DNA of 64,000 nt from Ypsolopha sequella (GCA_934047225.1 OW204012.1:15314001-15378000), one strand, 5' to 3'; counted from the first letter of the stretch, positions 1-11,635 are shown. Notes: generated by a model not told the origin, from the sequence alone. Program-made: numbers and translations.

Positions 1-142
1 CCGACACCGCGCTCACCAACCCGCCTGCCCAGCGTGTGTGAGTATGGGCAATTCTTCCAGGATGACCGCCGGGAGTGGCAAAGTCCTGGAAAGGCTTATG
101 TCCAGTAGTGGACGAACTATAGGCTGATGGATGGATGGATTA
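1..142 (+). mobile_element. 3' end of a non-LTR retrotransposon (LINE tail family A), left-truncated by the window edge
   Basis: The sequence translates to a degraded LINE C-terminus of the form DDRREWQ..GKAYVQ followed by a GGCTGATGGATGGATGG tail. In this copy a TAG replaces a CAG in the VQQW motif. At least eight more copies or fragments of the same 3' end occur in the window (11974, 13660, 19707, 28045, 47524, 48600, 54492, 61567). It is non-functional debris. Confidence 0.75.
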
Positions 143-213
143 TCAAAATAATACATTATTTACTGAAGTAGATATGTAGGTTCTAAAATTGTCTATCCTT
201 TTTCCGTAGCGCC

Positions 214-620
214 TTAAGGGGCTATACCGTGAAAATTGACACTTTTTGAAGTTATTTATCTGCTCTTTTAATGAAGTTCCAAGTAAAATAAATTAGTATA
301 ACAATTTTGGAACCTTTTACTAAATTTTGGTCTATCAGAAACGCGATAGGAGGAATTTCATTCGATAGAAATAATTATTGAAATCAGGTCTAAATTTACA
401 CTTTTTTTGATATTCTGACAAATAAGGATAGCATACAGACTTGAAAAATATTATTTAGATGGGTTTTAACTACACCTAAATTACTGGTTATGGAATTTTT
501 TGTAGCTATTTGAGTTAATTTTGCATTAATTTAAAACCGACTTTTTGACAATTTTCCCCGATTCCGTCCCTTTCGCACTGCGGGTCTTTCTGCCTGGAGT
601 AACGGGGACCTTTGCTAGCA
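214..620 (+). mobile_element. TTAA-ended non-autonomous element (family T, diverged copy)
   Basis: It starts at TTAAGGGGCTA and runs through blocks shared with the copies at 31949-32355 and 50278-50731: a CAGAAACGCGAT block, a CGATAGAAATA block, GATGGGTTTTAAC, AAAACCGAC and TCGCACTGCGGGT. The right end is eroded. No ORF is present. Confidence 0.65.
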
Positions 621-807
621 CGGTACAGAAATGTGTCCCTCCGTTGAACCTGCGACCTGCGGCCTAGCGGTCGAGTGGTTGTAACCACAGGTCACCTCAT
701 CATATTGTTCAGGAACGTGACATTCCTTGTTACAACAATATTGATAATAGCCGCAGTTTGTTTTACAAAACTTGTAACTTTATTATTTCACTGAGCTACT
801 GTTTTGA

Positions 808-3800
808 GTTTTATAACTTATGCAAGTGTAAGAAATTCTCGTGGCTGTTTTATATGTGGCACGTGTTTATATGTTGCATTAGGAGTGACACTGAAGACGA
901 TTCTGAAGGTTTTAATTTTAGTTTTACAACTTATGCAAGTGTAAGAAATTCTCGTGGCTGTTTTATATGTGGCACGTGTTTATATGTTGCATTAGGAGTG
1001 ACACTGAAGACGATTCTGAAGGTTTTAATTTTAGTTTTATAACTTATGCAAGTGTAAGAAATTCTCGTGGCTGTTTTATATGTGGCACGTGTTTATATGT
1101 TGCATTAGGAGTGACACTCAAGACGATTCTGAAGGTTTTAATTTTAGTTTTATAACTTATGCAAGTGTAAGAAATTCTCGTGGCTGTTTTATATGTGGCA
1201 CGTGTTTATATGTTGCATTAGGAGTGACACTCAAGACGATTCTGAAGGTTTTAATTTTAGTTTTATAACTTATGCAAGTGTAAGAAATTCTCGTGGCTGT
1301 TTTATATGTGGCACGTGTTTATATGTTGCATTAGGAGTGACACTCAAGACGATTCTGAAGGTTTTAATTTTAGTTTTATAACTTATGCAAGTGTAAGAAA
1401 TTCTCGTGGCTGTTTTATATGTGGCACGTGTTTATATGTTGCATTAGGAGTGACACTCAAGACGATTCTGAAGGTTTTAATTTTAGTTTTATAACTTATG
1501 CAAGTATAAGAAATTCTCGTGGCTGTTTTATATGTGGCACGTGTTTATATGTTGCATTAGGAGTGACACTCAAGACGATTCTGAAGGTTTTAATTTTAGT
1601 TTTATAACTTATGCAAGTGTAAGAAATTCTCGTGGCTGTTTTATATGTGGCACGTGTTTATATGTTGCATTAGGAGTGACACTCAAGACGATTCTGAAGG
1701 TTTTAATTTTAGTTTTATAACTTATGCAAGTGTAAGAAATTCTCGTGGCTGTTTTATATGTGGCACGTGTTTATATGTTGCATTAGGAGTGACACTCAAG
1801 ACGATTCTGAAGGTTTTAATTTTAGTTTTATAACTTATGCAAGTGTAAGAAATTCTCGTGGCTGTTTTATATGTGGCACGTGTTTATATGTTGCATTAGG
1901 AGTGACACTCAAGACGATTCTGAAGGTTTTAATTTTAGTTTTATAACTTATGCAAGTATAAGAAATTCTCGTGGCTGTTTTATATGTGGCTCGTGTTTAT
2001 ATGTTGCATTAGGAGTGACACTCAAGACGATTCTGAAGGTTTTAATTTTAGTTTTATAACTTATGCAAGTATAAGAAATTCTCGTGGCTGTTTTATATGT
2101 GGCTCGTGTTTATATGTTGCATTAGGAGTGACACTCAAGACGATTCTGAAGGTTTTAATTTTAGTTTTATAACTTATGCAAGTGTAAGAAATTCTCGTGG
2201 CTGTTTTATATGTGGCACGTGTTTATATGTTGCATTAGGAGTGACACTCAAGACGATTCTGAAGGTTTTAATTTTAGTTTTATAACTTATGCAAGTGTAA
2301 GAAATTCTCGTGGCTGTTTTATATGTGGCACGTGTTTATATGTTGCATTAGGAGTGACACTCAAGACGATTCTGAAGGTTTTAATTTTAGTTTTATAACT
2401 TATGCAAGTGTAAGAAATTCTCGTGGCTGTTTTATATGTGGCACGTGTTTATATGTTGCATTAGGAGTGACACTCAAGACGATTCTGAAGGTTTTAATTT
2501 TAGTTTTATAACTTATGCAAGTGTAAGAAATTCTCGTGGCTGTTTTATATGTGGCACGTGTTTATATGTTGCATTAGGAGTGACACTCAAGACGATTCTG
2601 AAGGTTTTAATTTTAGTTTTATAACTTATGCAAGTGTAAGAAATTCTCGTGGCTGTTTTATATGTGGCACGTGTTTATATGTTGCATTAGGAGTGACACT
2701 CAAGACGATTCTGAAGGTTTTAATTTTAGTTTTATAACTTATGCAAGTGTAAGAAATTCTCGTGGCTGTTTTATATGTGGCACGTGTTTATATGTTGCAT
2801 TAGGAGTGACACTCAAGACGATTCTGAAGGTTTTAATTTTAGTTTTATAACTTATGCAAGTGTAAGAAATTCTCGTGGCTGTTTTATATGTGGCACGTGT
2901 TTATATGTTGCATTAGGAGTGACACTCAAGACGATTCTGAAGGTTTTAATTTTAGTTTTATAACTTATGCAAGTGTAAGAAATTCTCGTGGCTGTTTTAT
3001 ATGTGGCTCGTGTTTATATGTTGCATTAGGAGTGACACTCAAGACGATTCTGAAGGTTTTAATTTTAGTTTTATAACTTATGCAAGTATAAGAAATTCTC
3101 GTGGCTGTTTTATATGTGGCACGTGTTTATATGTTGCATTAGGAGTGACACTCAAGACGATTCTGAAGGTTTTAATTTTAGTTTTATAACTTATGCAAGT
3201 ATAAGAAATTCTCGTGGCTGTTTTATATGTGGCACGTGTTTATATGTTGCATTAGGAGTGACACTCAAGACGATTCTGAAGGTTTTAATTTTAGTTTTAT
3301 AACTTATGCAAGTGTAAGAAATTCTCGTGGCTGTTTTATATGTGGCACGTGTTTATATGTTGCATTAGGAGTGACACTCAAGACGATTCTGAAGGTTTTA
3401 ATTTTAGTTTTATAACTTATGCAAGTGTAAGAAATTCTCGTGGCTGTTTTATATGTGGCACGTGTTTATATGTTGCATTAGGAGTGACACTCAAGACGAT
3501 TCTGAAGGTTTTAATTTTAGTTTTATAACTTATGCAAGTGTAAGAAATTCTCGTGGCTGTTTTATATGTGGCACGTGTTTATATGTTGCATTAGGAGTGA
3601 CACTCAAGACGATTCTGAAGGTTTTAATTTTAGTTTTATAACTTATGCAAGTGTAAGAAATTCTCGTGGCTGTTTTATATGTGGCACGTGTTTATATGTT
3701 GCATTAGGAGTGACACTCAAGACGATTCTGAAGGTTTTAATTTTAGTTTTATAACTTATGCAAGTATAAGAAATTCTCGTGGCTGTTTTATATGTGGCTC

Positions 3801-4880
3801 GTGTTTATATGTTGCATTAGGAGTGACACTCAAGACGATTCTGAAGGTTTTAATTTTAGTTTTATAACTTATGCAAGTATAAGAAATTCTCGTGGCTGTT
3901 TTATATGTGGCACGTGTTTATATGTTGCATTAGGAGTGACACTGAAGACGATTCTGAAGGTTTTAATTTTAGTTTTATAACTTATGCAAGTGTAAGAAAT
4001 TCTCGTGGCTGTTTTATATGTGGCACGTGTTTATATGTTGCATTAGGAGTGACACTGAAGACGATTCTGAAGGTTTTAATTTTAGTTTTATAACTTATGC
4101 AAGTGTAAGAAATTCTCGTGGCTGTTTTATATGTGGCACGTGTTTATATGTTGCATTAGGAGTGACACTCAAGACGATTCTGAAGGTTTTAATTTTAGTT
4201 TTATAACTTATGCAAGTGTAAGAAATTCTCGTGGCTGTTTTATATGTGGCACGTGTTTATATGTTGCATTAGGAGTGACACTCAAGACGATTCTGAAGGT
4301 TTTAATTTTAGTTTTATAACTTATGCAAGTGTAAGAAATTCTCGTGGCTGTTTTATATGTGGCACGTGTTTATATGTTGCATTAGGAGTGACACTCAAGA
4401 CGATTCTGAAGGTTTTAATTTTAGTTTTATAACTTATGCAAGTGTAAGAAATTCTCGTGGCTGTTTTATATGTGGCACGTGTTTATATGTTGCATTAGGA
4501 GTGACACTCAAGACGATTCTGAAGGTTTTAATTTTAGTTTTATAACTTATGCAAGTGTAAGAAATTCTCGTGGCTGTTTTATATGTGGCTCGTGTTTATA
4601 TGTTGCATTAGGAGTGACACTCAAGACGATTCTGAAGGTTTTAATTTTAGTTTTATAACTTATGCAAGTATAAGAAATTCTCGTGGCTGTTTTATATGTG
4701 GCACATGTTTATATGTTGCATTAGGAGTGACACTCAAGACGATTCTGAAGGTTTTAATTTTAGTTTTATAACTTATGCAAGTATAAGAAATTCTCGTGGC
4801 TGTTTTATATGTGGCACGTGTTTATATGTTGCATTAGGAGTGACACTCAAGACGATTCTGAAGGTTTTAATTTTTGTTTT
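808..4880 (+). repeat. 113-bp tandem satellite array, 36 copies
   Basis: The unit repeats every 113 bases with only a few variable sites: gtgtaag/gtataag, gcacgtg/gctcgtg, and ctgaag/ctcaag. 113 is not a multiple of 3, so each unit gives a 62-codon open stretch that overlaps the next. These short ORFs follow from the periodicity and are not genes. Thirty units contain the palindromic E-box CACGTG, five carry CTCGTG and one carries CACATG. The very low divergence implies recent amplification or homogenisation. Confidence 0.97.
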
Positions 4881-4885
4881 AAAGT

Positions 4886-5410
4886 AGAACGCGGCTATGG
4901 AGTCAATCCTGACACATTGCGCAACTATGAAGTTTCTGAATAATGACAATGTCAACCATAGGAAAAAATTACATATTTACTTATTGCGTGTGACAGAATA
5001 GTGAGTGTCAATAATATCACAGACAATATATCGATACATGTTAAGAAGTTCGTATAGCCAAAAATATTGTTTATGTTTTATGATGATATGCATTAATGTA
5101 AATAAAACGTATTACTTAATTGTAAAATTAGTTATATTAGTAATATTCTCCTTCAGTTAATTATAAATATTAATAATTAAATGAGTTTGTTTCTTTATTA
5201 CTAACCTCTGGGAGTATAGTAAACATTTGAGTTAGTTATTAATACAAACGATTCCAGTAGTGATTTTTTTTTTCACTTTCCTTCATATACGTCTGATAAC
5301 TGCATTCGACTTAACTCACACTTGACGAATTTTATCGATACAATGATCGAACGTGTAACAACACTTGAGGCATGTCTCAGGATTGACTTCATAGCCGCGT
5401 TCTACTGTAG
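4886..5410. repeat. Inverted-repeat pair flanking the right side of the 113-bp array
   Basis: AGTAGAACGCGGCTATG at about 4885-4915 recurs in reverse complement at about 5374-5408, and the match extends through the following TCAATCCTGA block. Monomer-like fragments (GATTCTAAAGGCTTTAATTT) lie further right at about 5706-5750 (inverted) and 5810-5855. The 113-bp array may therefore be the expanded core of a mobile element whose ends are these inverted segments. Confidence 0.6.
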
Positions 5411-5441
5411 TGCTGTCAAAACAAAATTTTCTTCACTAATC

Positions 5442-5581
5442 AAAGTCTTCTTGTACGAGTTCCACTATTTTATTTACTTAATTATTGCGACTAGTTTCGT
5501 CTATTTGACATCGTCGACATAGACGAAACTAGTCGCAATAATTAAGTAAATAAAATGGTGGAACTCGTACAAGAAGACTTT
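5442..5581. repeat. Near-perfect palindrome, 63-nt arms, 14-nt loop
   Basis: Bases 5442-5504 are the reverse complement of 5519-5581 with one visible mismatch. The symmetry continues outward for about 10 more bases with one further mismatch. The loop (5505-5518) contains GTCGAC. Such a hairpin is typical of a young foldback element or an inverted duplication. Confidence 0.93.
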
Positions 5582-6751
5582 TATTAGTGTTAGGATGAAG
5601 TTCCATCAAGGAGTCACACCTTACAGTATAAATAAAATTTTCTTCGATACACAATAGTCCTTAATAGTTAGGATTATAAGCTAAATTTCTTTGGAAAATT
5701 TTAAGCTTTGACAGCACCAAAAATTGAAGCCTTCAGAATTGGCTTTACTGTACCACTATATTGTACTTTAAATTTAGGACAGACAAGGAGGTCCCTAAAA
5801 TAATAAGTACGATAAAGCTGATTCTAAAGGCTTTAATTTTAGTTTTAATACTGTCATAACTTGAATTTTTCCAAATTTAGCTTCTGTCCCTGAATTTTAA
5901 GAACTATTTTGCAATGAAATTTTGAATTAATTTATATTTAAGGAATACTAACAACACAAAGTAACTTAAAAATAAACAGATTGAACAATTTATAGCTAAT
6001 GAGCGTTTTTCCTTATGTCAAATTTAGTGTTAAATAAGATTCCTAGATGGCACTGTCGTATTCTTTAGCAACAGAATCAAAGACAAAATTTGCACTGATT
6101 TCAAACAAACGAAAAATCACTTTGAGATTGATTGCTATGAAACACATTTTATCTATGGTCACATGGACAGCGCCATCTGGGGCAAAGCTAAGAACTAAGA
6201 AAAAAAAAACAACCAGAAAACCGCTCATTAAAAGTTTCCAGTAATAGAAACATAGTAAAACATTAAAAAAAACACTAATGCAAAAAAAAACAATAACAAC
6301 AACTAACTGACGCTATTAAAATATGGAATTTGAAATTTAGAAATTTAGGTACACACGTAATAAACAGAAAAAAAAGGTTTTATTTATTTAAGGGAGAACT
6401 AAAAAAACACATAATAATTCTCTCAAACACACCATGAAAAAAATAAGAAAATACAAGTTCTAGTATACAAGCTCTTAGATTTAGATTTAGATTTATTTAT
6501 TAATAACAAATATAGTTACATGTCAAAGAATAGATTACAAAGTTATACTTAAAGTATAATTATTATAAAATTAACTATAAAATTATAGAATAATAATAAT
6601 TGAAAAAACAATAAATTGTATTATGATTAAGTAATGTCAAAAATATTAATATTCTATGTAGGTACGATTAGATACCACATCTGTCCATAAACTCCTTGAC
6701 CGTGTAAGGCACAAACTCTTCTGCCTGTATTTGTTGCTTTATTTAAATTTT
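5582..6751. other. Gene-free AT-rich stretch
   Basis: I see only simple AT-rich DNA, the satellite-related fragments near 5706-5855 and short chance ORFs of about 60 codons on both strands around 6043-6244. No supported gene. Confidence 0.6.
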
Positions 6752-6851
6752 GAGCTTTTGTCCTTAATTGTAACTAGGCATTTTGGGCTTTTGTCCTTAA
6801 TTGTAACTAGGCATTTTGGGCTTTTGTCCTTAATTGTAACTAGGCATTTTG
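6752..6851 (+). repeat. 33-bp tandem repeat, 3 copies
   Basis: The unit GCTTTTGTCCTTAATTGTAA plus CTAGGCATTTTGG repeats three times almost without change. Confidence 0.9.
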
Positions 6852-7663
6852 CCTTTATACATAGCGTTATTCCCCTGAGCTTACTTTCCTGTTATAATCC
6901 TTAGCTTACTTTGTAATTTTCTTAGAGGTTTAGTCTTTAGGTATTTTCTACGGTGACCTAAATAATATTAACTTTGTTGAAACTGTTCATAAAGCTATTA
7001 TAAAATTAATTCAAATATCCTGTACACATGTAATGTAGGTTGATAATCGGAATAGAAAATGAACTTTAATAGTTAGTTATAGAGGTGTATTTAGATTGGC
7101 AAATTGGAGGTGCTATGGGCAAGTCGGTCATATTCAATTGGCCTATCAAGTCAATTAGCTTTTAAATGTTCTATCAATATGTATTGGTTGTGTTCTTGTT
7201 TGTGTGTGTCTGTGGTGTGTGTGTGTATTTGTGTGCTAGGAATGTTCCTGTTCGGTTCTTTCACAAAAGATTTGCTAAGAAATCCAATCTCAAGTCAGAC
7301 CTACACAAAATAATGAAGATTTTTTAAATTCATTAAATATGATTAATTTTGTCTGTTTGTTTAAAAACATTTTTAAGAAAATATTTTTTTTAGTTTAAAA
7401 TTAGAATACAATAATAATAAGCTTTTATTGTTCCCAGTACAAAATGACGTTACATTTCTTAATAAGATGGTTACAAGCAAATAAAACCTATCATCACAAA
7501 ACTAAATCAAAGATTAAATTTAAATTTACAATATTTATATCATCATAATCATAAAATGTAATTTAGTAAGTTTCTAAATATCAAACAGAAACTTGAAAAA
7601 TTCTATTAATTTGCATACATCCAATTACAAATACAGTAAAAAAGTGAAAGTAAGGTTGGTTGT
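6852..7663. other. Gene-free AT-rich stretch
   Basis: AT-rich sequence with a GT-rich run near 7200-7235. The only ORF of note (7104-7313, 69 codons) has no recognisable domain and ordinary intergenic composition. Nothing supported. Confidence 0.55.
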
Positions 7664-7800
7664 CACATCCATCAATCGAGTCATCTAAGCTCTTCTATTC
7701 CGGGTGCTTTTGACATGGCCCTTCAGTATGTCGCCAATTTGGTCAGCATACATCCTTCTAGCTTCTAGTGCTGCCTGGTCAAGCTGTACCTTCCACTTGC
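7664..7800 (-). mobile_element. LINE tail family B fragment
   Basis: On the minus strand it carries the conserved 3' region of a second LINE family seen repeatedly here, whose intact reading is of the type KLMDVDEAKEV.QDRSKWKSVVSAYPSGRQA. This copy is short and diverged. Confidence 0.5.
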
Positions 7801-7819
7801 GTACAATATAGTATATTTC

Positions 7820-7941
7820 GTGACGAGTATAAAATGGCGGATTTTCTTACCCGAGGAATGAAGCTAGTTTCGACGCGAGCCGAAGGCGAACGTCGAAAGC
7901 TTACATTCCGAGGGTAAGAAAACCCATTTTTACTCGTTGCG
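7820..7941. repeat. Foldback element, about 55-nt arms
   Basis: ACGAGTATAAAATGG...CTTACCCGAGGAATG on the left is mirrored by CATTCCGAGGGTAAG...TTTTTACTCGT on the right. The short centre is CGAGCCGAAGG. It is a small MITE-like inverted repeat. Confidence 0.8.
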
Positions 7942-8555
7942 AACGATACTTTTTCTACTACCTGATTTTTGTATTTAAATATTTAATTTTTCCTTTAAAA
8001 TTTAATGTATTTTATGACTTTGCAAAGCGCGGCTTTTTTTTCGTAATTCGGCCAGCGGCTTTTATATGTGGCCAGTCTATTGGATGGCCTTAACCTGCTA
8101 AAATATGAAGATTTGGCCCAAGTTGCCTTACACTGACAACACTGATAAACACAACTTATGACAAGGCTGTATGGTCTGAAACCTTTGCCTGCCTGACAAG
8201 GGCGAATAAAACAAAAAACAAAAAAAACAAACTAAGGACGTCAAAAAGAACCTAATTTTGCAATAAATGAAATTTCAATACGATATTTCAAACTGACCTG
8301 ATAGTCATTCCGCAACGGGGCCCGGAAAGTTCGATTTTCAAAATTAGTTTCGAGTATTAAATGGAACTTTTTCATAAAGGTAGTAGAAAAAATGTATTTC
8401 GTCACTCTACTTTCATTCAACCTCTCTACATATCCAAACCACATAAGCATTCCTTTTTCTTTTTCTATTCTAGTCCATCTTCTTTAAAAAAAAAACTTAC
8501 CCTAACCAATATTGACAAATATTTTGAAAATATTCCTCGGGCCAAAAGTCGACGG
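7942..8555. other. Gene-free stretch
   Basis: No supported gene. Contains a T-rich run near 8455-8500 and short chance ORFs on both strands. Confidence 0.5.
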
Positions 8556-8630
8556 TCTAGGCTAGGGTGAGTACCCCGGGCGCAGTCTGCAGGTTCGAAT
8601 CCAGGTCAGATTTTTTTTTCTTCAGAATAT
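8556..8630 (+). mobile_element. tRNA-derived SINE fragment (probable)
   Basis: A perfect B-box GGTTCGAATCC follows a possible decayed A-box region, and a T9 run follows immediately. The arms do not fold into a complete tRNA, so this is more likely a SINE head or tRNA relic than a functional tRNA gene. Confidence 0.45.
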
Positions 8631-9404
8631 TTGAAATTTGTGCAAATTTTTGATCTTTTCTAGTTTGTAATGCACTCTATCTAAATATTGTTTTTAATCT
8701 TCAATTTGAAATGCACATCACACACTAATAACCTCAAATTATCAAACGCGTTCAGAATAATTAATAAAACCCGTGATCAGAATTTAGAGTAGTTTAGGAA
8801 ATGACCGGCACGGTGTCATCCGGTGCAAACGTCATCACTTTGGCGTCTCCCTGTCTGACGGTTGTCAAACCTCGGGCTTTCAATTTTCAATCATAGTTCT
8901 TTGGCTCTAAAGCTGTTATTTCTTTAAACATAATTTAAAAAGATTCGTTTTACACCAATTTTGAATTTGAGTCTTACTTCGTAGGTCATTCAGTTACATT
9001 TCCTTTAAATACAAAGTAAAAAGCATTGTTTTAGATAATTCTAAGATCTTGGCTTTTATTTCTTAGTCTTTAAAGGATATTTTAGAGTATTAAAAAGGAA
9101 CGGGTTAGTTTGTTTGTTGAAAATACATTTCGTTATTGTTATTATTCAGCTTCTTGGAATAAAACTAATGTAAATAAATAAGCATTGCGCATGTGCAGTC
9201 AGTCAGGGATAAGTTAACAATGTTTCTAGTTCATTTAACTTTGTGAAATAAAATGAAAAGGATATATTTCAGGCTAAGTAACATGAAAATGTTAATTATA
9301 CAGAAAGTACCTGTAGTCCAAATAAGTTAAGTCTAAGTTAAGTCATCCTAGGTCTCATCGACACTTTCCATCCATCCGTGGTCAAGAGAAATGGGCAATT
9401 TGTA
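8631..9404. other. Gene-free AT-rich stretch
   Basis: No coding or repeat signal beyond ordinary AT-rich intergenic sequence. Confidence 0.5.
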
Positions 9405-9695
9405 AAAAAAAAACCGGCCAAGTGCGAGTCGGACTCTCGCACGAAGGGTTCCGTACCATTATCTATAAAAACGGCAAAAAAAACGTGTCTGTTGTATGGG
9501 AGCCCCCTTAAATATTTATTTTATTTTGGTTTTTAGTATTTGTTCTTATAGCGGCAACAGAAATGCATCATCTGTGAAAATTTCAACTGTCTATCACTGT
9601 TCATGAGATACAGCCTGTTGACAGACGGACAGACGGACAGCGGAGTTTTAGTAATAGGGTCCCGTTGGTTACCCTTTGGGTACGGAACCCTAAAA
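9405..9695 (+). mobile_element. GGGTTCCGTA-family dispersed repeat, apparently full length
   Basis: Begins CCGGCCAAGTGCGAGTCGGA, continues GGGTTCCGTACCATTATC, and ends with a GACAGACGGACAGACGGACAG block and GGGTACGGAACCCTAAAA. The same two ends recur in both orientations at least six more times in the window. No ORF. The family is very common in Lepidoptera; its class is not resolved from this sequence. Confidence 0.75.
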
Positions 9696-9727
9696 AGTCT
9701 TAATTTGCCTCAAAAGTGGAAGTAGCG

Positions 9728-9812
9728 AAATAGGTGTCACAGGATCGTAGCAAATGAAAACTTGTAATCTCTGCCTACCTCTCTGGGCGACAGGCGTGAG
9801 TATATGTATATG
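9728..9812 (+). mobile_element. LINE tail family B fragment
   Basis: GGATCGTAGCAAATGAAAAC...TCTCTGCCTACCTCTCTGGG...ACAGGCGTGAGTATATG matches the terminal part of LINE family B, with a GTATATGTA tail. Confidence 0.6.
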
Positions 9813-9894
9813 TAGACCGGAATTTGTGTACGTAGTTGCAGAATTAAATGAAGATTCCGGAAAAAATACCTACAGACGGACTCGTGTTGTATAC

Positions 9895-10660
9895 AGGATG
9901 TAATGAAAAAACGGCACTTATTTAGAGGTTCACTTTCTTGTCCGTCTGTCTGTCTGTCTGCCAAGACCATTTTGCTCGCACCCCTTGTGGGGATATCAAG
10001 TTAAATCTAATACCACCTACAGAAGTCTACTAAAAAAAATGAAAAATTAAAAAAAAAAAAAAATACTACTAGCCCCATGGTGCTGTAAAAATATCAGACT
10101 TATAACTCATCGCGAAAAAAGTTATGGACCTTTATTTACATACATATACAGGGTGTAAAAGCAAAGGCAAGAATCCTTCTAGGGTATGTTAGTATGAATA
10201 ATACAGTGTTTAAAAAAAATAGCGGCAATTTTTTTTATGTAGCAGTACCACATAATAACACGATTTGTTAAACTTGAAATACTCTAATCCGGTGGACACT
10301 CTCGCTGGTCGTTGACCTTTGATAGCGTCAGTAGCACAGAACATAATTACTCAATGTGATTGGTCGTTACCACACTACGGGGTGAATGAACTGCATTGGT
10401 AAGAGTGCGTAGCTGGATCTTAGGAAAACAATATAATTTTTGGTAAAAATTTAAGGTATACTTTTTTTTATCGTAATCGTATCAGTATCGTGTATACTTT
10501 CATACCCTAAAGGGATTCTTGGTTTTGCATTTACACCCTGTATTATGTAATCAATTTCATACAAATTTGCTCACCATGTAATGTAGATCACTTCCAGTTA
10601 ACTCAGAAACCTGATATTTCTTTCACAGGTAGATGTTAAGCACAAGTTTAGGGAAAAATC
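9895..10660 (+). mobile_element. Dispersed repeat split by a younger insertion
   Basis: Both halves (about 9895-10146 and 10543-10660) match, in inverse orientation, the uninterrupted copy at about 43315-43620. Shared blocks include GTCTATCAAGACC, TATCAAGTT, AGAAGTCTAC, CCCCATG.TGCTG, AATCAATTTCAT and the CACTTCCAGTTAACT block. The uninterrupted copy gives the empty site for the insertion at 10149-10540. Confidence 0.7.
10149..10540. mobile_element. TA-flanked MITE (Tc1/mariner type) nested in another repeat
   Basis: Terminal inverted repeats CAGGGTGTAAAAGCAAAGGC and (as reverse complement of the right end) CAGGGTGTAAATGCAAAACC. TA dinucleotides flank both ends (10147-10148 and 10541-10542). 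Length 392 bp, no ORF. Confidence 0.85.
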
Positions 10661-10797
10661 TGAAAATTTCTAATGTTTTAATATTCATGAAGTTATTACT
10701 GACCAACTTAACCAGACCCTTTAGACGTAGGATTGAATAGATCGTAAGTGTCAATTTAAGTTGGTCAGATATAACTGCAAGTGGAATAAGTTTGTAT

Positions 10798-11212
10798 TTA
10801 AGGCGATATGCGAAAGAAATATGGGTGATTATTTTCTGTGTATTTCATGAAATACACGGAAAATTATAATCAGTTTCTGGTATATGCATTTTGACTATAT
10901 AATCTAGGGGTTTGAAATTGGAAAACATGTTTGGATAAATTTTCCTCGATATAAATAATTGTTGAAAACACACTTTTTCTCCTCGTTTGACGAATAGGAA
11001 CCAGATACAGAACTCAAACATATTTTATTAGGTGTCTTTTAACAATATCTAGAGATTTGATTTTTGAAATTTTGCTACCTGTTTTAGTTTTTTCAATAAA
11101 AATATAAAACCAACTTTTTTCCTTTTGCCTTGAATCCGCCCCTCTCGCACTGCGCGATTTTTCGCTTGGAGTGACAGTGCTTGACAAAAATAAAATTCGC
11201 ATAGCCTCTTAA
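10798..11212. mobile_element. TTAA-ended element, subfamily of the 22114 and 44786 copies
   Basis: TTAAGGCGATATGCG at the left and CGCATAGCCTCTTAA at the right form short terminal inverted repeats that include the TTAA. The interior is nearly the same as 22114-22537 and 44786-45210. The overlapping minus-strand ORFs at 11014-11413 lie in the repeat and are chance frames. Confidence 0.85.
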
Positions 11213-11412
11213 CGGTGTATACGGAACCCGCAGGGCCCGAGTCCTCCTAGCACTTGACAGTTTTTTTTTTAGCAGGTAACTGAACAGTTTCGTTGAGAAA
11301 TCAGTAGAGTATTTTCTTTCTTTATCTTTAATCTTTAACAACTTATTTACTTTTTTTATTTCTACATAATTATAATCTAAGCTGTACCCAGGGAGTAGCC
11401 CAGAGGGGGTCA

Positions 11413-11635
11413 TTATGTATCTTCAGTTGCCATCTGGACTGGGTGTCTATCACCAAAAACATAGATATGCTATTGAATTCTGATTGTCTAAGGATATGTT
11501 CGCACTTGAAGTGACGACACAGTTCGTAAATAGTTCAATACCCACTAAAGGCAATTTTGAAAGTTCAGTTTTTAGCTATGTTTTTGATGATAGGCATCTA
11601 GTCCAGTTGGCAACTAAAGATACAGAATAGAGGGG
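11413..11635. repeat. Foldback element (family with copies at 31367-31834)
   Basis: The ends TGTATCTTCAGTTGCCATCT and the reverse complement of AGTTGGCAACTAAAGATACA pair. The interior has the shared blocks TTCGCACTTGAAGTGACGAC and CCCACTAAAGGCAATTTTGA. Confidence 0.8.

Noticed and set aside
758..4887. Series of 62-codon ORFs with C..C residues that look like small cysteine-rich peptides
   Set aside because: They are generated once per 113-bp satellite unit, overlap each other in shifted frames and have no initiation or splice context of their own.
6476..6497. TTAGAT repeats resembling an insect telomere (TTAGG)
   Set aside because: Only three units and the wrong motif. It looks like the AT-rich tail of an old retroelement.
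11093..11413. 106-codon minus-strand ORF
   Set aside because: It spans the junction of a TTAA element and unrelated flank, so it cannot be an ancestral gene.
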